Part shown: positions 36,346 to 44,732 of the stretch, in pieces
Numbering within the stretch: the stretch's first letter is position 1
Layout of the letters: each line of letters begins with the position of its first letter
Made by a program: the position numbers and the translations under genes
Assembly (NCBI GenBank): GCA_965203535.1
Contig: OZ241897.1
Span: 4,030,001 to 4,094,000 of the forward strand
Length of the DNA stretch: 64,000 nt
Direction: 5' to 3'
Origin: JAJDTT01 sp022827025
GTDB taxonomy: Bacteria > Acidobacteriota > UBA6911 > RPQK01 > JAJDTT01
The notes under the pieces: generated by a model
What the model saw: only the letters and a program-made list of their open reading frames with translations
Databases searched by the model: none
Told to the model about the DNA's origin: nothing

Positions 36346-37134
36346 ATGACTCTTCGCATTCTGCAACTGAGCGATCCCCATCTTCTGTCCGAGCCGGACG
36401 CGCTGCTCCGGGCCGTCCCCGTCTATCGATCGTTTCGTCATGTTATCCGCCATCTTGAGGAGCAAAGTCCGGGCTTCGATCAGGTGATCTTGACTGGAGA
36501 TCTGGCCCATGACGAGAAGCGGGAAACCTACGAGCTCTTGAGACGGACGCTGGTGGAGAAGTTCCTGAATTGCCGGATCATCCCGGGGAACCATGACAGC
36601 CGGGATTTCATGCGGCAGGTCTTCCCCGAGATGTGCGGAACCGGCCGGGACCGGGTCAACTTCTCAGTGGAAGCAGCGGGGTGGAAGCTTGTGGGGCTGG
36701 ATTCCCATCTTCCCGGGTCCGTGAGCGGCCGGGTGGGCCGCCGCCAGTTGGAATGGCTCAGACAGGAATTGGATGCCAGTCCGGGAGCGCCGACGGTGCT
36801 CTTCATTCATCACCCTCCGGTTCCGGTCGGGTGTCCCTGGTTGGACCGGATCGGCCTGGAGGATGCCGAGCATCTCCGATTGGTAGTGGCTGAGGCGCCT
36901 CAGGTGCAACTGGTGCTTTGCGGGCATGTCCACCACGAATTCCGGGGTCGACTGGGTAAGGCGGAGGTTCTGGCCGCTCCGTCCACCGCCTTCCAGTTTC
37001 TTCCCGAAGGAGAGAGCCCGGTCTTCGATCCGATTCCGCCCGGCGCCCGGATCCTGGAACTGGACGGATCTCGTTGGAGGACTCGTGTCGTCCGCCTTCC
37101 CGAATTGATCTGGGTGCCGGATCGCGACGCCTGA
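36346..37134 (+). CDS. Metallophosphoesterase, CpdA-like 3',5'-cyclic-AMP phosphodiesterase
   Basis: This is a 262-residue calcineurin-like phosphoesterase with all five metal motifs: LSDPHLL, VILTGDLAHD, IIPGNHDSRD, VLFIHHPP and LVLCGHVHHE. Order and length match class III cyclic nucleotide phosphodiesterases such as CpdA. No signal peptide is present, so the protein is likely cytoplasmic. Other substrates of the family cannot be excluded. Confidence 0.88.
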   Translation: MTLRILQLSDPHLLSEPDALLRAVPVYRSFRHVIRHLEEQSPGFDQVILTGDLAHDEKRETYELLRRTLVEKFLNCRIIPGNHDSRDFMRQVFPEMCGTGRDRVNFSVEAAGWKLVGLDSHLPGSVSGRVGRRQLEWLRQELDASPGAPTVLFIHHPPVPVGCPWLDRIGLEDAEHLRLVVAEAPQVQLVLCGHVHHEFRGRLGKAEVLAAPSTAFQFLPEGESPVFDPIPPGARILELDGSRWRTRVVRLPELIWVPDRDA

Positions 37135-37158
37135 ACGGAGCCGCGCTTCAAATCCCGG

Positions 37159-40100
37159 TCAAAATCCCGAACCCCGCTCCAGAAACAGGAACAGGTCCAC
37201 CAGGTTCTGCGTGGTCATGGCCTCAAGCAGGTCTTCGGGCATGATGGAGATCTGGGAGTTCCGCCGGTCGGTGACGAGGTTTTGGGGAATCTCGATTCTC
37301 TCTCCGGAGGCGTCGATGAGGGTCAACGTTTCGTCATTTTCATCCGCCAGCATTCCGGTCAACGTCTCGTGTCCCTTCGCCTCGACGATGAGCGCCGTGT
37401 ACTGGTCGGAGATGACCTTGGAGGGGAACATGATGGCCTCCAGGATCTCGGAACGGCGGAATCGCTTGACCGCCGTCGACAGGTCGGGACCCCCGCCCCG
37501 GCCCTCGCTGCCGAACACGTGGCAATTGGAACACTTGGCCCGGTGGAAGACGGCCCGGCCCCTCTCGGCGCTCCCCCTCTCGTAGGCCCCGGGATCGAAC
37601 TCCAGGTAGAGGCTCAATTCCTCGAAACTCATCTGCGTGATCCGCGATCGCTCAGGCGGAGGCTCTCCGCTGATGAGCTCCAGGATCCGCTCCGCCCGTT
37701 TCCGCGCCTGCTCTGCCTCCCGCTCTTCGGCCCGGGCCCGCTCGTCCGGCGGAAGCAGGTCCAGGACGTCTTCCCAGAGCCGGGTGATGTAGCCGTGCAT
37801 GCTGGCCGCTCCCGGCATCTGCCATCCCCGGTCAAACCACTCGACCACGGCGTTCCGCTGATCCCCGCTCCACCCCTGCTTGATGGATCGAAGCGCGTAG
37901 ACCGTGTGGATCTGGTCCGGCTGGGACTTCTCCGGCTTCAGTTCCCGGAGCAGCGCTTCGATGGCGCCCGGTGTCTGCAGGAACCCCAGGAGCGTTTCCA
38001 ACTCCCGGTTCACCAAAGAGCTTTCCGTGGGATAGAGATCCAGCAGCCGGGAGCCGAGACGGGAGGCGATTTCTCCGCGTCCCGGGGCCTCGGGCGCCGG
38101 GTCGCGGAGGAAGGCCAACTGGCAGATTCGGAGGTAGGCGAGTCGAATCTCTCCGGTCATGGGTTGGCGGCCGTACTCCAGGATCTTCTCCAGGACGGCG
38201 TTCCAGTCCGGACCCGGGTTTCGGACCCGGATCAGGGCCAGAAGGCCCTCCAGGACGGCTCGCGGCCGATCCTGCAAGTTGCCGCTCAGGACCCACGAGG
38301 TCCAGAGTCGCGTGTCCATCCGCTCCAGCGCCAGCCTTGCGGCGTGGCGGACGAACCGGTCGGAATGGTCCATGAGGCGGTACAGGCTCCGGGCCAGCGC
38401 CTCCGGATCCGGCACGGATGAATCGGAATTCAATCCGGCCCGGAGCAGGGATTCCGCGGCCCGCCTCGCCACCAGGGGATCGGAGTCGCCCAGCCGCTGC
38501 CGCAGGCTCGACGAGACCTGGTGCAGCGGATGGGTCCCCAGCAGCAGGACGGCGGCCGCTCGGACCTTCGGGTCGTCATCCCCGGACAGCTCGTCCAGTA
38601 GCTCCGGGCCAGGCGCCGGCCCCAGAGTCTGAAGCAACTCCAGGGCGCGGACGCGTTGCCGGGACGGGGACGCCCGGTCGCGGGCGAATTGGATCAGATC
38701 CGGTTCCCAACGGGTTCCCAGTTCGGACTTGACCCGGGTCGTGGCCAGCTTGCCCCAGGCGGACCGGTGCATGGGCTGGTTCAAGGCCTTGCGGACGCCG
38801 GAGCCGGTTTCCGCGGAGGACTCGGCCGCCGCGCCGGTGTAGCGGACCCGGTAGAGCCCGCCGCTGGTGGAGCGTCCCCCCGTGGAGAAATAGAGGAACC
38901 CGTCGGGACCGACGTCCAGGTCGGTCACGTTCAAGGGTTCCCCCGAGACGAAGTCCTCGCCAGAGGCGGTGTAGGTGGCTCCGGTCGGCTCCGGAAAGCT
39001 GACCCGGATGCGCCCCCGGGACCAGTCCCCCAGAAAGAGGGCGCCGTGATATTTGCTGGGGTAGGTCCGGTGCTGGTAGAAGGCGATTCCCACCGGCGAG
39101 CCGCGTCCCAGGCTCTCGACGGCGGGAAGCGAATCGGGGTAGTGGCCGGGGAACTTGCCGGATCCCGTTCGCCACCCGTAGTCACCTCCGGGGACCGCGT
39201 GAAGGACCCGGATGGGCCGGTACCAGGGGAGTCCGAAGTCCCACTCCATGTCCGAATCGAAGGTGAAGAGTTCCCCCTGCGGGTCCAGGGCGAAGTCGAA
39301 GGCGTTCCGGAATCCGGCGCTGAACTGGGTCCACCGGTTGCCGGACAGATTTAGCCGGTGGATGGTGCCCGCGGGCACGCGGATCGAATTGGCGTGTCCC
39401 CGCGGATCCAGGTAACGCTCCAGGAGATGGTCCTCCTGGAGACCCCGGGATGGGGAGCCGGGGTCGATGGTCACGTCGGGGTAGGCGTAGTTGCCGTAGA
39501 GCAGGTACAGGTCGCCGTCCATTCCGGTCAGGATGGCGTGCGGTCCATGCTCGCCGATGCCTCCCCGGCTCGCGGCGATCAGGGTGGTGGAGTCGGCCTG
39601 GTCGTCGCCATCTTCGTCCACCAACCGGTAGAGGCCGGCTCCTTCGGGGCCGTTGGATTGCACCAGCAGGTCTCCGGCGCCCAGGTAGTGCATCCCGTGC
39701 GCTCGCTGGACCCGGTTCGAGAAGTCCCGGACCCCTTCGAACCGGCCGTCTCCATCCTCATCCGCCAGAATGTGGATGCCCCCGTGCTCGCGGGCGACGA
39801 CCGGCCTGCCCCGGTGGTCGAAGGTCAGGTTGACCAGTGAGCCCAGCAGTTCGTCGGTGGCCACCTGCTCCACCTGGAAGCCCGGAGCGGCCCGAAACCG
39901 CTCCTTGCCGCGCCGGGTGCGGCCGGTGGTCCTGGCGGACTTGATCTCGATGTCCTTGAACAGGACCCGCATGGGCGGCCCGGTGTGCAGTTGGAGGGCG
40001 ATGATCCCCGATCTCGACCCCTCCGGATCGGTCAGGTCGCAGACCAGGTGGCCGTTGAGGATGAGGCGGACCCGGCGCCCTTCGCAGATGATCTCGTACC

Positions 40101-40602
40101 GGTTCCATCCCGTCAGGTCGGCGCGGGCGTTGATGGCCGCCTTCTCCTCGGGACTCAGTTTTGTCCAGTAGTCCATCATGCCGCGCTTGCCCTCGTCGTA
40201 GAGCATGCCGAAGTAATTCGCCTCGGCGATGTCGGCCTGATAGCCCTTGACCACGTGGTTGGGATGCTGCTCGCTACGGAACTGGATTCCGCTGTTCCCC
40301 CGGATCAGCTTCACCGAGACCCGCAGGGTGAAGTCGCTGAAGCTCCGGGTGGTGGAGAGAAAACTGTTGCGCTCGATCTGCACCTCCTCCGTGGAGCCGA
40401 CGATCACTCCGTTCTCCACCTTCCAGAGTCTCGGGTCGCCGATCCAACCGGTCAGATCCCGGCCGTTGAAGAGCGGAACGAATCCCTGCCTGTCCTGTGA
40501 CGCGCGGGTCGGAACGGAGAAAAGGAGAAGCGAGAACAAGGATGCGGCGGCGAGCCTGCGGAAAGCCTGCCACGTGCCGGAACTGAGGCTCATTGACTTC
40601 AT
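37159..40602 (-). CDS. Secreted DUF1080 + PVC-type heme-binding + HEAT + cytochrome c protein
   Basis: This is an 1147-residue exported protein. A signal peptide (residues about 1-35, ending TRASQ) is followed by a DUF1080 (3-keto-disaccharide hydrolase/LamG-like) domain at about 40-222 beginning FVPLFNGRDLTGWIG, then a PVC-type membrane-bound dehydrogenase propeller (about 235-600, with VNLTFDHRGRPVVAREHGG and GEHGPHAILTGMDGDLY), HEAT-like helices (about 640-950), and a C-terminal cytochrome c domain with CSNCH at 1024-1028. A heme-bearing sugar oxidoreductase/hydrolase in the periplasm is likely. The family is common in Planctomycetes, Verrucomicrobia and Acidobacteria. Confidence 0.88.
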   Translation of the reverse strand: MKSMSLSSGTWQAFRRLAAASLFSLLLFSVPTRASQDRQGFVPLFNGRDLTGWIGDPRLWKVENGVIVGSTEEVQIERNSFLSTTRSFSDFTLRVSVKLIRGNSGIQFRSEQHPNHVVKGYQADIAEANYFGMLYDEGKRGMMDYWTKLSPEEKAAINARADLTGWNRYEIICEGRRVRLILNGHLVCDLTDPEGSRSGIIALQLHTGPPMRVLFKDIEIKSARTTGRTRRGKERFRAAPGFQVEQVATDELLGSLVNLTFDHRGRPVVAREHGGIHILADEDGDGRFEGVRDFSNRVQRAHGMHYLGAGDLLVQSNGPEGAGLYRLVDEDGDDQADSTTLIAASRGGIGEHGPHAILTGMDGDLYLLYGNYAYPDVTIDPGSPSRGLQEDHLLERYLDPRGHANSIRVPAGTIHRLNLSGNRWTQFSAGFRNAFDFALDPQGELFTFDSDMEWDFGLPWYRPIRVLHAVPGGDYGWRTGSGKFPGHYPDSLPAVESLGRGSPVGIAFYQHRTYPSKYHGALFLGDWSRGRIRVSFPEPTGATYTASGEDFVSGEPLNVTDLDVGPDGFLYFSTGGRSTSGGLYRVRYTGAAAESSAETGSGVRKALNQPMHRSAWGKLATTRVKSELGTRWEPDLIQFARDRASPSRQRVRALELLQTLGPAPGPELLDELSGDDDPKVRAAAVLLLGTHPLHQVSSSLRQRLGDSDPLVARRAAESLLRAGLNSDSSVPDPEALARSLYRLMDHSDRFVRHAARLALERMDTRLWTSWVLSGNLQDRPRAVLEGLLALIRVRNPGPDWNAVLEKILEYGRQPMTGEIRLAYLRICQLAFLRDPAPEAPGRGEIASRLGSRLLDLYPTESSLVNRELETLLGFLQTPGAIEALLRELKPEKSQPDQIHTVYALRSIKQGWSGDQRNAVVEWFDRGWQMPGAASMHGYITRLWEDVLDLLPPDERARAEEREAEQARKRAERILELISGEPPPERSRITQMSFEELSLYLEFDPGAYERGSAERGRAVFHRAKCSNCHVFGSEGRGGGPDLSTAVKRFRRSEILEAIMFPSKVISDQYTALIVEAKGHETLTGMLADENDETLTLIDASGERIEIPQNLVTDRRNSQISIMPEDLLEAMTTQNLVDLFLFLERGSGF

Positions 40603-40697
40603 TAAGTGGCCTCCTTGGAGTGGGCCGGTGGTGTCATCCTGACGTCGTTGAGAACTATCGTTCCACCCGATTCACCTGTCAACCGGGGTCGCGCTCC

Positions 40698-40725
40698 GGT
40701 AGGGGTACCCCTTGTGGGCGCCCTC
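40698..40725 (+). repeat. Dispersed hairpin repeat, copy 2
   Basis: This 28-bp sequence starts GGTAGGGGTACCCCTTGTGG and ends GCGCCCTC. It differs from copy 1 at two positions over the shared 27 bases (TA versus CA, and C versus T near the end). Confidence 0.75.
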
Positions 40726-40822
40726 TCCAATCCGAACCGGACCAAGACCAGGCCAACCACCAGGACTCGGCGTGGGGGTAGCGGGGCGATGCCCGGTCGA
40801 TGCTGGTTGCTGGCAGCGGCAA

Positions 40823-40845
40823 GGCGACACAAGGGTCGCCCGTAC
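40823..40845 (+). repeat. Related short hairpin (GGCGAC...GTCGCC type)
   Basis: GGCGAC (40823-40828) pairs with GTCGCC (40835-40840) around ACAAGG, followed by CGTAC. A second copy with the same ACAAGGGTCGCCC core lies at 54495-54520. The ACAAGG loop and the flanking (C/G)TAC recall the other strand of the main hairpin family. Confidence 0.5.
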
Positions 40846-40976
40846 GCCGAAAACGGTGAATGTTCAGAGGTCCCCCTTCGATTGACACCGGCTCGGGCGG
40901 TCACTACTTTGGTCCGCGTGGCCGGGGTCGAGGAGAGCGGGTATTCGAGAGACGGTACGGCCGGAGGGGAGCCAAG

Positions 40977-41810
40977 ATGATGATTTCCGAATGTATCCAG
41001 TCGCGGAGCTTCCTTTGCCTGAGCCTGGCGATGGTTCTGGCGATGAGCTGCAGCCCGGCGGTAGAAAATGAGGCCTCCGAGGAGCCGGCAAGCCAAACGG
41101 CGGGGGAGAACATGCTGGAGTACTACGAGCTTCGCGTCTACCGTATCGACAGCCTCGAAAAGCAGGAAGTGGTCAGCCGCTACCTGGAGACGGCCCTGGT
41201 TCCCGCATTGAACCGGATGGGGATCGACCGGGTCGGAGTCTTCACCCTCCAGGAACCGGCAGACGACTTCTCCATATTCGCCCTCATCCCCTATCCGACC
41301 CTGGATCACTTGACTCGGCTGAGCGACGTCCTGGATCAGGATGCGGACTACCAGCAGGTGGCGTCCGAATATTTTGCCGCCTCCATCGACGACCCGGCCT
41401 ACGAACGCATCGAGAACAAGCTGATGAAGGCTTTCGACAGCATCCCCGTCATGGAGCTGCCGAGGCAAACGGCCGGCCGGGAAGCGCGGATCTTTGAGCT
41501 TCGGACCTATGAGAGCCATCACGAGAATGCGGCCTACCGGAAGGTGCAGATGTTCGACGAGGGAGAGACCCAGATCATGCGGGAAACCGGTCTGGGCCCC
41601 GTCTTCTTCGGGGAGGTCCTGGTCGGCCACGACGTGCCGAACCTGACCTACATGCTGTCGAGCACCGACCGGGAGACGCACAAGAAGAGCTGGGAGGCCT
41701 TCCTGGCGCATCCCGACTGGGTCCGGATGAAGGCCATGGATCGTTACAAGGACACGGTCTCCAAGATCGCCAACTGGTTTCTGGTCCCCACCCCCTATTC
41801 GCAGATCTGA
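40977..41810 (+). CDS. NIPSNAP-family lipoprotein
   Basis: This is a 277-residue protein with a signal peptide ending in a lipobox-like AMSC (Cys about 22). The mature part has two ferredoxin-like NIPSNAP repeats: YYELRVYRIDSLEKQEVVSR in the first and REARIFELRTYESHHENAAY in the second, ending SWEAFLAHPDWVRMK. NIPSNAP domains are small dimeric alpha/beta barrels, often beside enzymes; their function here is unknown. Start at the first of two adjacent ATGs. The next gene starts 17 bases later. Confidence 0.85.
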   Translation: MMISECIQSRSFLCLSLAMVLAMSCSPAVENEASEEPASQTAGENMLEYYELRVYRIDSLEKQEVVSRYLETALVPALNRMGIDRVGVFTLQEPADDFSIFALIPYPTLDHLTRLSDVLDQDADYQQVASEYFAASIDDPAYERIENKLMKAFDSIPVMELPRQTAGREARIFELRTYESHHENAAYRKVQMFDEGETQIMRETGLGPVFFGEVLVGHDVPNLTYMLSSTDRETHKKSWEAFLAHPDWVRMKAMDRYKDTVSKIANWFLVPTPYSQI

Positions 41811-41827
41811 CCGCAGATCCACCGGCA

Positions 41828-44302
41828 GTGGCGGCCTCGGGGCATGGTTTGAGAAAAGGACTCCGGTATGCGCTATGGGCCTTGCTGGCCTTGGCGCTCG
41901 GGTCCTTCCTGGCCTTCCGCCATCTGGCGCGGCGGGCGCTGCCCCAGCTCGACGGAACCCGCACCGTCGAGGGACTCCAACACCCGGTTGAAATCGTGCG
42001 CGACCGGTGGGGCGTCCCCCACATTTTCGCCGACAGCGATACGGACGCCTATTTCGCGCTGGGTTACGTCCACGCTCAGGACCGCCTCTTCCAACTGGAC
42101 CTCAGCCGCCACGCCGGCCAGGGACGCTTGGCGGAGCTGGTGGGAGAACCGGGCCTGAGTCTGGATCTCCTCTTTCGCACCATCGATCTCCACGGTCCCA
42201 CCCGGCGCATGTTGGAGCGGGCCGGGGCACCGGTTCGCTCGGCGGCACGGGCGTACGCCCTCGGCATCAACACCGCCGTCGCCGACCTGGACGGCGCCCT
42301 GCCTCCGGAGTTCACCCTGTTGAACCATGAGTTCAAGCCGGCCGAACCGGACGACTTCGTGGGGTTGATCGGGCTGATGACGTGGCAGTTGAACCTGTCA
42401 TGGGAGATGGACCGCTACTTCGAGCAATTGGCGGCGCGGATGGGGGAGGAGCGGGCGCTGGAGCTCTTCCCATTTCGCCAGGGAGGGTCGCCGGCGGTGC
42501 ATCCGCCGGGCGGGACGGCGTCGCCGGCATCGCCGCCGGCAATGGAATCGGCTGTCATCCTCGATCGCCTGGGAAAGCTGATCCCGGGCCCCGCAAGCCA
42601 TCCCTTGCCTGGGCGGTCCTTTGCGTCCCTCACCGGAACGGGAGGCAGCAACAGTTGGGTCGTTTCTCCCCGGCGCAGCATCACGGGGCACGCCATCCTG
42701 GCCAACGATCCCCACCTGGGCTTTCCCCTGCCGCCCATCTGGTATCAAGCCCATCTCCGCGCCCCCGGGTTTGACGTGGCCGGAGTCACCCTTCCCGGCC
42801 TTCCCTTCGTGGTGATCGGACGAAACCGGCACATCGCTTGGGGGCTGACCAACGTGATGCAGGACGCGGCCGATTTCTTCGTGGAAAGGCTGGACGACGA
42901 GCGTCCCGGCCAGGTCATGTTCCGCGGCAAGTGGGTGGACCTGGAAAAAAGAGTGGAGACGATCCGGGTGAAGGGTGGAGAAGCCCGGTCATTGGAGGTG
43001 CTGTCCACACCTCACGGGCCTCTGGTCAACCACCTGCTCCCCGAGATCCAGAAGCCGGTCTCCTTCCGTTGGACCCTGCATGCGGCCGAACACGCCAACG
43101 AGATGGAGGGTTTGTGGCTTCTGAACCGGGCGCGGAACTGGGAGGAGTTCCGCCGGTCCATGTCCTGGTTCGGCACCGCGGCCCAGAACGTCGTCTACGC
43201 CGATCGGGAGGGACACATCGGCATGCAGACGGTCGGCGCCTTTCCCCGCCGGGATGGCCGAAACGAGGGAACCCGGTTCCGCGTGGGATGGGACGGCAGC
43301 GAGGAGTGGAACGGGTTCCATCCCTTTGAGGAGAATCCGGTCAGTTTCGACCCGCCCCGGGGCTGGTTGGCCTCGGCAAACAACCCCACGGTGGAGCCGC
43401 CCGGCCCCTTCTACATCTCCGCCTGGTGGGAGCCGGTGGACCGGATCAGCCGAATCGGCGAGGTTCTGACGTCTCGGGACAGGCTCTCGGTGGAAGACAT
43501 GAAACGCCTGCAGAGCGATACTCTTTTGCTGGCGGCCCGCGAGCTGACTCCCCTGGTGTTGGAGGCTTACGATCCGCCTCCCCCCGCCGGCGACCCGGTA
43601 GGAGAAGGGCTCGAAATATTGCGCGGCTGGGACTACGTGATGGACGCGGGCCAGGCCGCGCCTACGTTGTTCGCCGTCTTCCACCGGCAATTGTTCGAGG
43701 AGATCTTCCAGGACGAGCTGGGGGAAGACCTGATCCGGGCGTATCGTTCCCGCGGAAATCTCCCCGACACCATGGTTCGAACGGCCTTGAAGCGGGGAGC
43801 CGGACACTGGATCGACCGGATCGACACGCCGCGCGTCGAGGAACTGCCCGAGATCGTTCAAGCCGCCTTTCGGAAGGCCGTAGCCCGCGTCTCTATCCGG
43901 TGGGGTCCCGATCCCAAGAACTGGGTCTGGGGAGACGTCCACACCCTGACCCTGGTCCATCCCCTGGGTCTGGCCTCCCGGATCCTTGGATGGTACTTCA
44001 GCCTGGGGCCGTTCCCGGTTTCCGGCTCCAGCGGCACCGTGAAAAAGATGGGCTACCTGTCGGACGATTTCCGGGTCCTGTCCGGCGCCTCCGTTCGTCA
44101 GATCATCGACTTCTCGGAACCGGACCGGTTGCTGACGGTGATTCCCGGCGGGCAGTCGGGTATTCCGGCCTCGCCCCACTACAGCGACCTGTCGGACCTT
44201 TGGCTGACGGGACGTTACCATCCGATCCCGTTGAACCGCGAATCGATCCAGGAGGCGCACCTCCTGGTCCTTCGACCCGGGGCGGCCGCTCCCGGCGAAT
44301 AG
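41828..44302 (+). CDS. Penicillin acylase family (Ntn-hydrolase) protein
   Basis: This is an 824-residue precursor with a GTG start, an N-terminal membrane or signal segment (ALWALLALALGSFLAF), an alpha-subunit region with VPHIFADSDTDAYFALGYVHAQDR, and the autocleavage site TGTGGSNSW. Gly273/Ser274 there marks the start of the beta subunit, with Ser274 as nucleophile. The beta part shows ANDPHLGFPLPPIWYQAHL and the oxyanion-hole GLTNVMQDAADFF region. It probably hydrolyses amide bonds in the periplasm (beta-lactams, acyl-homoserine lactones or N-acyl compounds). It follows the NIPSNAP gene closely and may be co-transcribed. Confidence 0.9.
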   Translation: MAASGHGLRKGLRYALWALLALALGSFLAFRHLARRALPQLDGTRTVEGLQHPVEIVRDRWGVPHIFADSDTDAYFALGYVHAQDRLFQLDLSRHAGQGRLAELVGEPGLSLDLLFRTIDLHGPTRRMLERAGAPVRSAARAYALGINTAVADLDGALPPEFTLLNHEFKPAEPDDFVGLIGLMTWQLNLSWEMDRYFEQLAARMGEERALELFPFRQGGSPAVHPPGGTASPASPPAMESAVILDRLGKLIPGPASHPLPGRSFASLTGTGGSNSWVVSPRRSITGHAILANDPHLGFPLPPIWYQAHLRAPGFDVAGVTLPGLPFVVIGRNRHIAWGLTNVMQDAADFFVERLDDERPGQVMFRGKWVDLEKRVETIRVKGGEARSLEVLSTPHGPLVNHLLPEIQKPVSFRWTLHAAEHANEMEGLWLLNRARNWEEFRRSMSWFGTAAQNVVYADREGHIGMQTVGAFPRRDGRNEGTRFRVGWDGSEEWNGFHPFEENPVSFDPPRGWLASANNPTVEPPGPFYISAWWEPVDRISRIGEVLTSRDRLSVEDMKRLQSDTLLLAARELTPLVLEAYDPPPPAGDPVGEGLEILRGWDYVMDAGQAAPTLFAVFHRQLFEEIFQDELGEDLIRAYRSRGNLPDTMVRTALKRGAGHWIDRIDTPRVEELPEIVQAAFRKAVARVSIRWGPDPKNWVWGDVHTLTLVHPLGLASRILGWYFSLGPFPVSGSSGTVKKMGYLSDDFRVLSGASVRQIIDFSEPDRLLTVIPGGQSGIPASPHYSDLSDLWLTGRYHPIPLNRESIQEAHLLVLRPGAAAPGE

Positions 44303-44732
44303 CGGCGCCGAATTCTTCTCGCGACCTGAAGCGGCTCTGCGCAACTCCCGGGAAAATATCTTCCGTTGCTTGCCATTAGGGAAATGCCCGGTGTAGCCTG
44401 TCCTCATAACGTCCCATCGGGTCGCCTGCCATTCGAATAGTCCGAAAGATGACGACGGGCACCCGGGGAGCACGCCACCCTAAACCGTTCGTAGGGGGTC
44501 CATCTTGCCGCCATTGGCTCGGTTGTTGGTCAATGCTCATCCCAGTCCACTCCGCATCCTGATCATCCCTCGGCAAGCCTCTCGCAGAAACGGAACACCT
44601 GGAACCGGAGAACCCTCCGGAAGTCGTGCAACTCTCATCCGCCGTCATCTCGCTCCGGCAACTATGAGGCAGGTCCAGTTCATTTCATCCTCGTGGGTGA
44701 TTCCGTAAATCTGCGAACTGCAGGGGGTTGAC
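44303..44732. other. 430-base upstream region of the TonB receptor
   Basis: No gene is seen. A possible promoter has TTGCCA (44370-44375) and TAGCCT (44394-44399) 18 bases apart, leaving a long leader of about 330 bases before the receptor ATG. The leader has several short inverted repeats, but none that I can match to a known riboswitch. Confidence 0.35.

Larger units (their letters stand above)
40603..40976. other. 374-base intergenic region with two hairpin repeats
   Basis: This is the divergent gap between the giant cytochrome protein and the NIPSNAP lipoprotein. It contains a copy of the dispersed hairpin (40698-40725) and a related GGCGAC/GTCGCC hairpin (40823-40845). I see no gene and no convincing promoter. 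The NIPSNAP start is preceded by a strong GGAGGGGA ribosome binding site. Confidence 0.6.
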
